This document shows positions 8,522 through 17,082 of a stretch of DNA of 64,000 nucleotides, piece after piece. Made by a program: the position numbers and the translations under genes. This stretch comes from Streptomyces sp. DSM 110735 (GTDB lineage Bacteria; Actinomycetota; Actinomycetes; Streptomycetales; Streptomycetaceae): NCBI RefSeq assembly GCF_016482685.1, contig NZ_JACYHF010000013.1:100235-164234 (forward strand). Direction: 5' to 3'. Numbering within the stretch: the first letter of the stretch is position 1; every line of letters begins with the position of its first letter. A model generated the notes under the pieces. That model was not told the origin of the DNA and made no database searches. It worked only from the letters and a program-made list of their open reading frames with translations.

Positions 8522-9205
8522 TCACTCGCTGCCGGAAACGGCCGGTGGCCAGGCGGCCGGGTCGAGTACGCCGGTGACGTAGGCGCGGGCCACCAGCGCC
8601 GCCTTGCCCCGCACGCCCCAGCGCTGGGACAGTTGGGTCAGGTGGTAGTTGACTCCGTCCGCGGTCAGGCCGACCGCCTTGGCGATCCGGGCGGTCGTGT
8701 CGCCGACCGCCGCCAGGGCGAGGATCCGCGCCTCGATCTCGTTGACCAGCGGCTCCTTTTCTGCGGCGCCGCCGCTCGGGCGCTCGCCCCCGATCCGCAG
8801 CAGCAGCATCAGCGCCGGTGCGGCTTCCGGAGTGTCGCTGACCGGGTCCACGTCGATCTCGCCGTACCGCTCCGTGCCGTCCGGGGTCGACCACGTCACC
8901 TCCACCGGATAGCGCGACCTGCGGCGCAGCCGGACCGCTTCCGCGATCGGATGGAGCCGCGTGGGGGTGCGGGGATGGAAGAAGTCCAGAGCGTTGCGTC
9001 CCTGCAACTGGCCCGACAGCATGCCCCATTCCGCCGCCATCGCCGGGTTCGCCACGATGATCACACCCTGGGGGTCGCAGAGCGCGACCGGGAGCGGCAG
9101 ATGGTCCAGGAGAAGCATGACGCGATTACGCCAGGTGATCGCCTGCCGATGCCATTCCCGCGAGGCCGGAGAATCGTCCGGCGGTCCGCTCGCTCCGAGG
9201 TCCAT
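8522..9205 (-). CDS. PAS domain / LuxR-type HTH regulator
   Basis: A 227-residue regulator. Residues about 25-130 look like a PAS sensor fold (MLLLDHLPLPVALCDPQGVIIVANPA, GRNALDFFHP, and a later VEVTW block). Residues about 155-215 form a LuxR/GerE-type helix-turn-helix (EIEARILALAAVGDTTARIA, then GLTADGVNYHLTQLSQRWGVR). The ATG at 9205 has AAGGAG five bases upstream; an open frame continues back to 9283 but lacks a ribosome site there. It is divergent from the CYP102-type P450 across a 203-bp gap, so it is a good candidate for a ligand- or redox-sensing regulator of that operon. Confidence 0.82.
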   Translation of the reverse strand: MDLGASGPPDDSPASREWHRQAITWRNRVMLLLDHLPLPVALCDPQGVIIVANPAMAAEWGMLSGQLQGRNALDFFHPRTPTRLHPIAEAVRLRRRSRYPVEVTWSTPDGTERYGEIDVDPVSDTPEAAPALMLLLRIGGERPSGGAAEKEPLVNEIEARILALAAVGDTTARIAKAVGLTADGVNYHLTQLSQRWGVRGKAALVARAYVTGVLDPAAWPPAVSGSE

Positions 9206-9408
9206 CCGGGCTCCTTGGACGTGCTTCCTCCACGGCGCTGCGCATCCCGTCCGCCTTCGCAAGCCCGACACGGGGCAGCGCACTACACAATTATTGAGGA
9301 TTTCGCGGACTCGTGGTGCTGGAGGTGGGCGACCTTTGAAGGGACTGCCGGAATCGCCCTCGTGAACGGTCCCGGTCTCTCCCGACCCACGGAAGGTGGT
9401 TCGCCTCC

Positions 9409-12400
9409 ATGACCGCGACTCTGCTCCCCCCGCAGCCCGAAAGCCACGACGGAACTCCGGTCGTCGACGTCTCCCACTCTCCGACCAGCACGCCCATCCT
9501 GAGGACCATGGACCTGGCCCGAAAGAACGGTCCGGCGTTCATCCAGCGCCAGCACGGCCAGGACACCCTCTTCGTCAGCAGCCTGGACCTGGTCACCGAG
9601 CTGTCCGACGAGCAGCGGTTCGGCAAGGCCATCGGACCGGCCCTGGAGAACGTCCGCGAGTTCGCTCACGACGGCTTGTTCACCGCGTACAACGACGAGC
9701 CCAACTGGGCCAAGGCGCACGACATCCTGATGCCCGCCTTCGCGCTCGGCTCGATGCGGACGTACCACCCGGTGATGCTGAAGGTGGCCCGGCGCCTGAT
9801 CGAGAGCTGGGACGTCCACAGCGCCGCCGGTACCCCGGTCGACGTGCCCGACGACATGACCCGCATGACCCTGGACACCATCGGTCTGGCCGGTTTCGGC
9901 TTCACCTTCGAGTCGTTCGACCGCGACGAGCCGCATCCGTTCGTCGACGCCCTGGTGCGGGCCCTGCAGTGGTCGATGAACAAGCTCAGCCGCGCCCCCG
10001 GCGCCGACCACACGGCGGCCGACGAGGCGTTCCGCGCCGACTCCGCCTTCCTGGCCTCCGTGGTGGACGAGGTCATCGAGGCGCGCACCGCGCCGGGCGC
10101 GGCGGCTCCGGAGCACGAGGACCTGCTGGGTCTGATGCTCAACGCCCCTCACCCCTTCGACGGCACCACCCTCGACCAGGTCATCACCTTCCTCATCGCC
10201 GGACACGAGACCACCTCCGGCACCATGTCCTTCGCCCTGTACAACCTGGTCAAGCACCCGGCCGCGCTGCGTCTGGTCCAGCGCGAGGTGGACGAGCTGT
10301 GGGGCGACGAGACCGACCCCGAGCCGACCTTCGAGGACATCGGCCGCCTGCGGTACACCCGCCAGGTCCTCAACGAGACGCTCCGGATGTTCCCGCCCGC
10401 CCCGCAGTTCTCACGCCAGGCGCGCGAGGACACCGTCCTGGGCGGCATCCCGATGAAGGCGGGCCAGTGGGCGGCGGTCGTGACCCCGATGCTGCACCGC
10501 GACCCGGTCTGGGGCGACAACCCCGAGCTGTTCGACCCCTCCCGCTTCGCCCCCGCAGCGGAGGCGGCTCGCTCGCCGCACGCCTTCAAGCCCTTCGGCA
10601 CCGGCGAACGCGCCTGCATCGGACGGCAGTTCGCCCTGCACGAGGCCACCATGCTGCTCGCCATGCTGGTCCACCGCTACCGGCTGCTCGACCACGCCGA
10701 CTACCGGATGAACCTCAAGCAGGCGCTCACCATTAAGCCCGACGGCTTCACCCTCAGCCTCGCCCCGCGCACCCCGGCCGACCGCGCCGCCAACCGCGCC
10801 GCCCTGCCCACGTCCGGCGCCGCCGTGTCCACCGACGCGGCACCCGCCGACACCAGCGGGCTGCCCACCCGGGTCCAGCAGGACACGGGAGTACTGCTGC
10901 TGCACGGCTCCAACTACGGCACCTGCCGCGACTTCTCGGACCGACTGGCCGACGCGGCCGCCGAGATCGGCTGCGACACCGCCGTCGCCCCGCTCGACGC
11001 CCACACCGGCGCCCTGCCCACCGACCGACCGGTCGTCATCACCGCCGCCTCCTACAACGGCCAGCCCACCGACGACGCGGCCGCCTTCGTCCAGTGGCTG
11101 GAGACCGCCGAACCCGGCGCCGCCGACGGCGTCACCTACGCCGTCCTTGGCATCGGCGACCGCAACTGGTCCGCCACCTACCAGCGCATACCCACTCTCA
11201 TCGACGACCGCCTCGCCGCCCTCGGCGGCACCCGCCTCCTGGAGCGCGCCGAGGGCGACGCCGCGGGCGACCTGACCGGCGGGGTCAAGACGTTCACCAG
11301 CACGCTGCGCACCGCCCTCCTCGAACAGTACGGCGACCTGGCCACCGTCGGCGCCGTCCCCGAGACGCCCTCGGACAGCCCGGCGTACACCGTCACCGAG
11401 GTCACCGGTGACGCGGTGGACGCGCTCGCCGCCCGGCACGGCATGACCGCCATGACCGTCACGGAGACCGGCAGCCTCACCCGGCCCGGCCACCCGCGTG
11501 CCAAGCGCTTCGTACGCCTCGCCCTGCCCGAGGGCGAGACCTACCGCACCGCGGACCACTTCACCGTGCTCCCGGCCAACGACCCCGCCCTCGTCGAGCG
11601 CGCCGCCCGGATTCTGCGGGTGAACCCGGACACGGTCCTCACCATCGGCGCCGCCCGACCGCGCCGCGACGGCATCGCCGTCGACCGTCCCGTGACGGTA
11701 CGCGAACTGCTCAGCCGGTACGTCGAGTTGCAGGACCGCCCGACCGCCGCGCAGGTGACCGTCCTCGCCGGTCTCAACCCCTGCCCGCCCGAGAAGAAGG
11801 CGCTGCAGGCCCTGGCCGAGGACGCCGACGCCCTCGCCGCCGACCACCGCAGCCTCCTCGACGTCGTCGAGGACAATCCCGCGCTGGGCGAGTTCCTGAC
11901 CTGGCCGGTTCTGCTGGACCTGCTGCCGCCGATCCGCCCGCGCCACTACTCGGTCTCGTCCTCTCCGGCCACCGACCCCCACCACGTCGACCTGATGGTC
12001 TCTCTCCTCCAGGCTCCCGCCAGGTCGGGTCGGGGCGCCTTCCGCGGCACCGGTTCGGGCTACCTGAACGGCGTCCGCGCCGGTGACACCGTGTACGCCC
12101 GTATCCAGCCGTGCCGGGAGGTCTTCCGGATCGAGCACGACGCCACGACCCCGGTGATCATGGTCTCGGCGGGCACCGGTCTGGCGCCCTTCCGGGGCGC
12201 CGTCGCGGACCGGCTCGCCCTCGCCGTCAGCGGTACCGAACTCGCCCCCGCCCTGTGCTACTTCGGCTGCGACGCACCCGACGCCGACTATCTGCACAGC
12301 GCGGAACTGCGCACCGCCGAGCTGGCCGGGGTGGTGAAGATGCGCCCCGTCTTCAGCGAGGCACCCGTCGACGGACACATGTTCGTCCAGCACCGCATCG

Positions 12401-12615
12401 CCGCCGAGGGCGACACGGTGTGGAAGCTGCTCGGCTCCGGCGCGAAGGTCTACGTCTGCGGTGACGGCGGTCGGATGGCCCCGGGTGTGCGCGACGCGTT
12501 CCGCGCCGTGTACAAGGAGCACACCCCCGGCGCCGACGATGGTGAAGCCGCCGCCTGGCTCGACTCGTTGGTGGCGCAGGGCCGTTACATCGAGGACGTC
12601 TACGCCGCAGGCTGA
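9409..12615 (+). CDS. self-sufficient cytochrome P450 / P450 reductase fusion (CYP102-type)
   Basis: A 1068-residue fusion. The P450 domain (about 1-455) has the I-helix AGHETTSG, an ETLRMFPPAPQFSR block and the heme-cysteine loop PFGTGERACIGRQFALHEA. A flavodoxin-like FMN domain follows (about 495-640: LLLHGSNYGTCRDFSDRLA and YAVLGIGDRNWS). The FAD/NADPH ferredoxin-reductase domain fills the rest (RPRHYSVSSSPA for FAD; MVSAGTGLAPFRGAVADRLA and YVCGDGGRMAPGV for NADPH). This is the domain order and length of CYP102A1 (P450 BM3), a subterminal fatty-acid hydroxylase. A GGAAGGTGG sequence lies upstream of the ATG. It is followed after 37 bp by an alcohol dehydrogenase, which could oxidise the hydroxylated product. 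Confidence 0.95.
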   Translation: MTATLLPPQPESHDGTPVVDVSHSPTSTPILRTMDLARKNGPAFIQRQHGQDTLFVSSLDLVTELSDEQRFGKAIGPALENVREFAHDGLFTAYNDEPNWAKAHDILMPAFALGSMRTYHPVMLKVARRLIESWDVHSAAGTPVDVPDDMTRMTLDTIGLAGFGFTFESFDRDEPHPFVDALVRALQWSMNKLSRAPGADHTAADEAFRADSAFLASVVDEVIEARTAPGAAAPEHEDLLGLMLNAPHPFDGTTLDQVITFLIAGHETTSGTMSFALYNLVKHPAALRLVQREVDELWGDETDPEPTFEDIGRLRYTRQVLNETLRMFPPAPQFSRQAREDTVLGGIPMKAGQWAAVVTPMLHRDPVWGDNPELFDPSRFAPAAEAARSPHAFKPFGTGERACIGRQFALHEATMLLAMLVHRYRLLDHADYRMNLKQALTIKPDGFTLSLAPRTPADRAANRAALPTSGAAVSTDAAPADTSGLPTRVQQDTGVLLLHGSNYGTCRDFSDRLADAAAEIGCDTAVAPLDAHTGALPTDRPVVITAASYNGQPTDDAAAFVQWLETAEPGAADGVTYAVLGIGDRNWSATYQRIPTLIDDRLAALGGTRLLERAEGDAAGDLTGGVKTFTSTLRTALLEQYGDLATVGAVPETPSDSPAYTVTEVTGDAVDALAARHGMTAMTVTETGSLTRPGHPRAKRFVRLALPEGETYRTADHFTVLPANDPALVERAARILRVNPDTVLTIGAARPRRDGIAVDRPVTVRELLSRYVELQDRPTAAQVTVLAGLNPCPPEKKALQALAEDADALAADHRSLLDVVEDNPALGEFLTWPVLLDLLPPIRPRHYSVSSSPATDPHHVDLMVSLLQAPARSGRGAFRGTGSGYLNGVRAGDTVYARIQPCREVFRIEHDATTPVIMVSAGTGLAPFRGAVADRLALAVSGTELAPALCYFGCDAPDADYLHSAELRTAELAGVVKMRPVFSEAPVDGHMFVQHRIAAEGDTVWKLLGSGAKVYVCGDGGRMAPGVRDAFRAVYKEHTPGADDGEAAAWLDSLVAQGRYIEDVYAAG

Positions 12616-12652
12616 ACCGGCGGTCCCCCCATCCCACAGGAGGTTTCATTTC

Positions 12653-13699
12653 ATGGACACCATGCTCGCCGGCCGTCTCCACGTGCCCAGCGGAACGTTC
12701 CGCGTCGAAGAGGTCCCCGTGCCCGTCCCCGGACCGGGGGAGGTGCTGATCGAGGTCAAGGCCGCCGGGGTCTGTCTGTCCGACGTGCACCTGATCGACG
12801 GCAGCCTGAAGCCGTTCGGGCCCATCGAGGACCTCACCCTCGGACACGAGGTCTCCGGAGTGATCCACGTCCTCGGCCCCGGACTCCTCGGCGACTGGAC
12901 CCCTGGTACGCGCGTCGCGCTCCAGGCCGGCCAGAGCTGCGGTGCCTGCGCCAACTGCCGACGCCGCCGTACGCCGTGCCTCAACTCCCGTACCCGGGGC
13001 GTCGACTACGACGGCGGCTGGGCCCAGTACGCGATCGCTCGCGAGGACACCCTCGCCCCGATCCCGGACGACCTGCCGTTCGACCAGGCCGCCATCATCC
13101 CGGACGCGGTCTCCACCCCGTACGCGGCCGTCGTGACCACGGGAGAGGTACGCCCGGCCCAGTCCGTGGGCGTGTGGGGCGCGGGTGGTCTGGGAGCCCA
13201 TGGCATCCAGCTCGCCCGGCTGGCCGGTGCCGCGCCGATCGTCGCCGTCGACCCGCTGCCCGGCGCCAGAAAGCGTGCCCTCGCCTTCGGCGCCGACCTC
13301 GCCCTGGACCCTGCCGCCCCGGACTTCGCCGAGGCAATGCTGCGAGCCACCGGGGGCCGGGGTCTGGACGTCGCTCTCGACTTCGCCGGTGTACCAGCCG
13401 TGCGGGAACAGGCAGCCAAGGTCCTCTGCCGCGGCGGGATCATGGTCCTGGCGGGTCTCACGCCTCATCCGCTCACCATCACCGAAGGCACGCGGTTCAG
13501 TTGGAACCGCAATCAGATCCGCGGTCACTACGGCTCCTCGCCGGAGCACGTCGAGCAGTTGATCCGCCTGGCCTCCGTCGGCCGCCTCGACCTGTCTCCT
13601 TCCATCAGCGGCCATATCCCGCTGGCCGAGGCGGCGGAAGCGGTCCACCGTCTGGAGAACAAGACCGGCGACCCCATCCGCCTGGTGCTCATCCCCTGA
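12653..13699 (+). CDS. zinc-dependent medium-chain alcohol dehydrogenase
   Basis: A 348-residue MDR-family dehydrogenase. The catalytic zinc ligands are in GVCLSDVH and GHEVSG. The structural-zinc cysteines are present as C-x2-C-x2-C and a fourth Cys seven residues on (CGACANCRRRRTPC). The nucleotide-binding motif is GAGGLGAHG. The ATG at 12653 follows an AGGAGG; the open frame extends back into the P450 gene but that part is a shadow. It sits 37 bp behind the CYP102-type gene and is probably co-transcribed, which suggests oxidation of an alcohol made by the P450. Confidence 0.9.
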   Translation: MDTMLAGRLHVPSGTFRVEEVPVPVPGPGEVLIEVKAAGVCLSDVHLIDGSLKPFGPIEDLTLGHEVSGVIHVLGPGLLGDWTPGTRVALQAGQSCGACANCRRRRTPCLNSRTRGVDYDGGWAQYAIAREDTLAPIPDDLPFDQAAIIPDAVSTPYAAVVTTGEVRPAQSVGVWGAGGLGAHGIQLARLAGAAPIVAVDPLPGARKRALAFGADLALDPAAPDFAEAMLRATGGRGLDVALDFAGVPAVREQAAKVLCRGGIMVLAGLTPHPLTITEGTRFSWNRNQIRGHYGSSPEHVEQLIRLASVGRLDLSPSISGHIPLAEAAEAVHRLENKTGDPIRLVLIP

Positions 13700-13837
13700 G
13701 CGGCGGGAGCGGCTTCGAGTCGGACCAGCGCATGCCTTGAAAAGCCTTACGGAGCTTGGTCTTTGTTCTCTGTGCATGCGTCAAGTCGTCATGCCTGTTC
13801 CGACGCCGAATCCATACGGTCATGGCATACATCACGT

Positions 13838-13864
13838 CAATTTCCGCCAGTTTCATGGAAATTG
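13838..13864. repeat. 8-bp inverted repeat CAATTTCC-N11-GGAAATTG
   Basis: This lies in the 246-bp AT-richer gap between the alcohol dehydrogenase and the small secreted protein. It is a perfect inverted repeat that could be an operator for the downstream gene; there is no U-run, so it is a poor terminator. Nothing else in the gap is recognisable apart from the GAAAGGAAAG ribosome site before 13946. Confidence 0.35.
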
Positions 13865-13945
13865 AGGAGTATGGTCGAAGATGCCATTGAAAGTAAGCCC
13901 TTGAGCTTCATTCTCCAAGAATCTTGAGGGGCAAAGAAAGGAAAG

Positions 13946-14311
13946 ATGATGGCATTCAAGATTGCGCGTCGAGCCGGCATTGCGGCAGCTTCCGTCGCTG
14001 TCGCCGGAGGCGCGCTTCTCGCCGCCGGCGGTTCGGCCTCGGCCGCGACTCAGCCGGCCCACTCCCCGGTCTCCGCCTCTGTGGAGTCCGCCGGATTCGC
14101 CTCCCACGACGGAAGCGGCCGCGGTGTATGGGGGCACTACGGGAACTCGAACCACGGAGAGCGTCGGCACGACGCGAACCGTGGCTGGGACCGCGACCGC
14201 GACGGCTTCCGTCACGGGGACCGCGACTGCGACCGGTTCGGCCACGGCAACCAGTACGGTTACGGCGAGAACCGCTGGCACAACAACAGCGAGCGTACAG
14301 AGCGATTCTGA
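13946..14311 (+). CDS. small secreted His/Asp/Arg/Gly-rich protein
   Basis: A 121-residue protein not assigned to a family. It has a Sec-type signal peptide: KIARR, a hydrophobic stretch IAAASVAVAGGALLAAGG, and a cleavage-like ASAA near residue 34. The mature part is low-complexity and rich in His, Asp, Arg, Gly and Asn, with runs such as RDRDGFRHGDRDCDRFGHGN. The composition could suit metal or polyanion binding, but no fold is evident. Two ATG codons in a row (13946, 13949) follow GAAAGGAAAG. It stands alone between an inverted repeat and a strong terminator, so it is probably monocistronic. Confidence 0.7.
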   Translation: MMAFKIARRAGIAAASVAVAGGALLAAGGSASAATQPAHSPVSASVESAGFASHDGSGRGVWGHYGNSNHGERRHDANRGWDRDRDGFRHGDRDCDRFGHGNQYGYGENRWHNNSERTERF

Positions 14312-14341
14312 CGCGGCAGTTGGTGTGAACAGGTGAGGAAT

Positions 14342-14383
14342 GCTGTCTTCGGTGGACACGGAACGTCCACCGAAGACAGCTTT
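14342..14383 (+). terminator. strong hairpin terminator
   Basis: A perfect 16-bp stem (14342-14357 with 14365-14380) with a 7-nt loop, followed by TTT. It lies 30 bp behind the small secreted-protein gene and 43 bp from the end of the convergent DUF6328 gene, so it probably serves both strands. Confidence 0.85.
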
Positions 14384-14425
14384 CAGGGTACAGCAGGTCG
14401 GTTCGTTTCCCCTTGGCTGGCGCGA

Positions 14426-14959
14426 TTATTTGGTGTTCTCCTGGGAGGCCGGTGTGCGCACTCGCCTTGCGGTTCTCCTTTTCTTTCCCGGGCGCAGTGC
14501 TCGCGGCAGGAGGAACCACAGGATGGTGAAGATGATCAGGGTCCCCGCCGTGATGCCGATGGCCGTGGGGAATCCGAGGACGAAGTCGGTCACCAGCAGA
14601 ACGGCGCCGTTGAGAGCCAGGGCGAGACACGCAAGACCGGTCCTCGCCAGATACGCCGCTATGGGGACGATGGTCGGGTTCCTTCCGCTGTGGCCCATGC
14701 GGCGGTGCAGTGCGATAGGGGTCGCGATGATGGCGGTGGTGACGACCGTGAGGATGAGAGTTCCGATGTAGACGCCGACTTCGAAGTCGTCCAGCAGGGT
14801 GAAGCGCCCACTGAAGGCCAGGCCGAGGAGAAAAGCGAAGAGAATCTGTACGCCTGTCTGGACCGCGCGGAGTTCCTCGCGCAACTCGTCGAGGGTGAGA
14901 TCGCGTAGCTCGCGGGCGCTCTCACGGCGCAGTGTCCTCAGATGGCGTGGCAGCGGCAT
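14426..14959 (-). CDS. DUF6328-like integral membrane protein
   Basis: A 177-residue protein with a charged N-terminus containing ELREELRAVQTGVQILFAF, then about four membrane segments (around 45-65, 75-98, 120-142, 147-165) and a basic C-terminal tail. The QTGVQILFAFLLGLAFSGRF line and the later TPIALHRR are typical of the actinobacterial DUF6328 family, whose function is unknown. The ATG at 14959 has GAGGGA upstream; an open frame continues to 15214 but lacks a plausible start. It converges with the secreted-protein gene, separated by the terminator. Confidence 0.78.
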   Translation of the reverse strand: MPLPRHLRTLRRESARELRDLTLDELREELRAVQTGVQILFAFLLGLAFSGRFTLLDDFEVGVYIGTLILTVVTTAIIATPIALHRRMGHSGRNPTIVPIAAYLARTGLACLALALNGAVLLVTDFVLGFPTAIGITAGTLIIFTILWFLLPRALRPGKKRRTARRVRTPASQENTK

Positions 14960-15304
14960 GGCTTCCCTCGGCGACGAGGACCAAGTGGGCCCGCACGCGG
15001 AGCGTGCTCGCAGTCGCCCAGCGCGGGTGGCCTCGCTACGGCTCTTCGGGATCAGGATCCAGCATCGGGGTGCGTCTCCCTTCTTCCATGCTAGGAGCCG
15101 CGCGGCTGCCTGCAATTCGGGCATGGAGGTGACCCTCCGCAGGCGCTTCACGCCGTACGGCATTCCTGTCGGCGCCCTGCGATGCCGTAGCCCCATGGAG
15201 CCGGGCGCGTACATGCGGGGTCGCCCGCTGCCAGGAGGGGGAAGCCGTGGGGGCTGGAGCCGCCGGGTCCAGTGGAGCTGGCAGGGCGTATATCAGATGG
15301 GGTG

Positions 15305-15460
15305 TCAGCCGGTGTGCGCGACCGCGGTGGTGAGCACGTCGGCCAGCCCCTGGGTGAGGCGTTCCTCGTGGACGGCCAGTTCCCTGGCCAACGTCGGGTC
15401 GCGTGCCGCGTGAACTCCATGGACACCAGGAACCACTGGCGTTCCTGCGGGGTTGCACTA
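15305..15460 (-). pseudogene. TetR-family regulator, C-terminal remnant
   Basis: On the minus strand, one frame gives PQERQWFLVSMEFT and the next gives ARDPTLARELAVHEERLTQG followed by LADVLTTAVAHTG and a stop at 15305. Joined, these read like the C-terminal ligand-domain helices of a TetR regulator (dimer-interface type). A small deletion near a CGCG repeat explains the shift. The N-terminal HTH is absent: an in-frame stop lies just upstream and the PucR gene begins beyond. It is a dead gene. Confidence 0.55.
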
Positions 15461-15559
15461 GTGGTTCTCGATGTCCGGGACGCACGTGCCTCCGGGAGTG
15501 GCGGTTCGACGGTCGGCTCACTCCACGGGCGTCACGACACTGAATGCAGCGTGTATCCG

Positions 15560-15572
15560 ATACATGGTGTAT
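15560..15572. promoter_or_regulatory. ATACA-TGG-TGTAT palindrome, possible TetR operator
   Basis: A 5-bp inverted repeat with a 3-bp spacer, set in the sequence CGATACATGGTGTATGCG, close to a TetR remnant. It overlaps a second short repeat, GTATCCGATAC. It may be the operator of the lost regulator, or may act in the promoter of the PucR-type gene. Confidence 0.35.
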
Positions 15573-15746
15573 GCGAACCAGCGGGCGGTGCCGCCGCCGC
15601 TGTGCGGAGAGCACGAACTGCCGGGCGATGTTGGTGCTTGCAGTCCATTTCGCATGCTCTGAGACGTGCTTAGGCTGTTTGTCGGAGGCGCTGGAGACGG
15701 CACGCCGAGCAGCCGTCAGGCCGTTCATCCGCTGTACGGTGTTTCC

Positions 15747-17057
15747 GTGGATACGGACAGTATTGAAGTGACCGATCTGCTGTCGGCGGTGGCATCGAGA
15801 GTCAAGGTGTATGTCGCTGAGGTCAACAGAGACATCTGGGATCACATTATTTCCGAAGTTCCGGAACTCCGTGGCGATGAAGCAATTCTCGCCATGCATC
15901 GGGCGAGTGTCGAAGAGAACGTCGCCGCGGTCCTGAATACGTTCGAAAGCAGTATTCCCGTAGAGAATGTCGGAAGCCCTCCGGCGGCCCTTGAATACTC
16001 GCGGAGACTGGCACAGCGGGGCATCTCGGTGACTGCGCTCGTAAGGGCGTATCGCATGGGGCATTGCCGTTTTCTGCAGTGGTGCCTCGACGAACTTCGC
16101 AGGCAGTCGACCGGCGACCAGGTCCATGCCGCGGCCACGCAGCGGATGCTGCGTATCAGCTTCAGGTACATCGACCGCGTCTCCGAAGCCGTGATCGAGG
16201 AACATCAGGTCGAACGGGACCGCTGGTTGCGCAACCAGAGCGCGGAGCGCGCGGCATGCGTGCGGGCGTTGCTGGGGCGAGAGCAGGTGGACACCGGCCG
16301 TGCCGAGGAGACGCTCGGATACCGGCTGGACCAGAACCACGTGGGCATCGTTCTGTGGCTGCCGGAGGTGACCCCTCCCGGGGAAGGGCTTGCCCGCCTG
16401 GACCGGCTCACCAGCGAGATCGCCGAACGGGTCGGACGCCAGGAGCGCCCCTTGTTCGTCGCCCAGGACGAATCCCTGGCCTGGGGATGGCTGCCCGGCG
16501 GCGAAACGCGATCACTCTCCCTCGACCTCGTCGCGGACGTGGTCGAGGACCGGGATCCCGCGGTGCGCGTCACGGTAGGCGCTGTCGAGCGGGGCACCAG
16601 CGGCTTCTGCAGAACGCACAGACAAGCCGTCAGGACCCAGGAGCTGGCCATGGCGGCGAACCCCGGTACGCGGGTCACCGTCTTCGAGTCCGTCAGCCCC
16701 ATCGCCCTGCTGTGCGCCGACATCGACGACACGCGTGGCTGGGTGCAGCACGTCCTGGGAGATCTCGCCGTGGACGACGAGTACTGCGCTCGGCTTCGGG
16801 AGACCCTGTACGTGTTCCTCACCGCCGGCTGCAGTTACACCGCCACGGCCAGCAGGCAGATCCTGCACAGGAACACCGTGCAGTACCGGGTGCGCCGAGC
16901 GGAGGAGACCATCGGCAAGTCGATCAGCGACCGGCGGACGGATCTGGAGGTCGCCCTCCTGGCGTGTCAGCACCTGGGGGCGTCGGTGTTGCAACCGCCG
17001 CTCGCGCCGACCGCGGACGAGGTGAGCCATGCTCAGCCGCCCGGAAGCACGGCATAG
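15747..17057 (+). CDS. PucR/CdaR-type helix-turn-helix regulator
   Basis: A 436-residue regulator. The N-terminal part (about 10-150) is the RsbRD-like helical domain usual in actinobacterial PucR proteins. A GGDEF-like middle domain follows, and the C-terminal PucR HTH is clear (LRETLYVFLTAGCSYTATAS, then HRNTVQYRVRRAEETIG). The start is uncertain: the GTG at 15747 fits family length, while an open frame continues to a GTG at 15666; neither has a strong ribosome site. It converges with the propeller gene at 17083 and has no obvious operon partner. The ligand is unknown. Confidence 0.82.
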   Translation: MDTDSIEVTDLLSAVASRVKVYVAEVNRDIWDHIISEVPELRGDEAILAMHRASVEENVAAVLNTFESSIPVENVGSPPAALEYSRRLAQRGISVTALVRAYRMGHCRFLQWCLDELRRQSTGDQVHAAATQRMLRISFRYIDRVSEAVIEEHQVERDRWLRNQSAERAACVRALLGREQVDTGRAEETLGYRLDQNHVGIVLWLPEVTPPGEGLARLDRLTSEIAERVGRQERPLFVAQDESLAWGWLPGGETRSLSLDLVADVVEDRDPAVRVTVGAVERGTSGFCRTHRQAVRTQELAMAANPGTRVTVFESVSPIALLCADIDDTRGWVQHVLGDLAVDDEYCARLRETLYVFLTAGCSYTATASRQILHRNTVQYRVRRAEETIGKSISDRRTDLEVALLACQHLGASVLQPPLAPTADEVSHAQPPGSTA

Positions 17058-17082
17058 CGGAGCCCTCTGGTGGTGAGGGACT

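Larger units (their letters stand above)
14960..15746. other. 787-bp gap without an intact gene
   Basis: The stretch between the DUF6328 gene and the PucR gene contains a degenerate TetR 3' end (15305-15460) and a TetR-operator-like palindrome (15560-15572). I see no other gene in it. Long open frames crossing it on both strands have no family similarity or ribosome sites. Confidence 0.6.

Noticed and set aside
10411..12522. A 703-codon open frame opposite the P450-reductase fusion
   Set aside because: The fused P450 has every expected motif on the other strand; the antisense frame is Gly/Val/Arg-rich with no domain.
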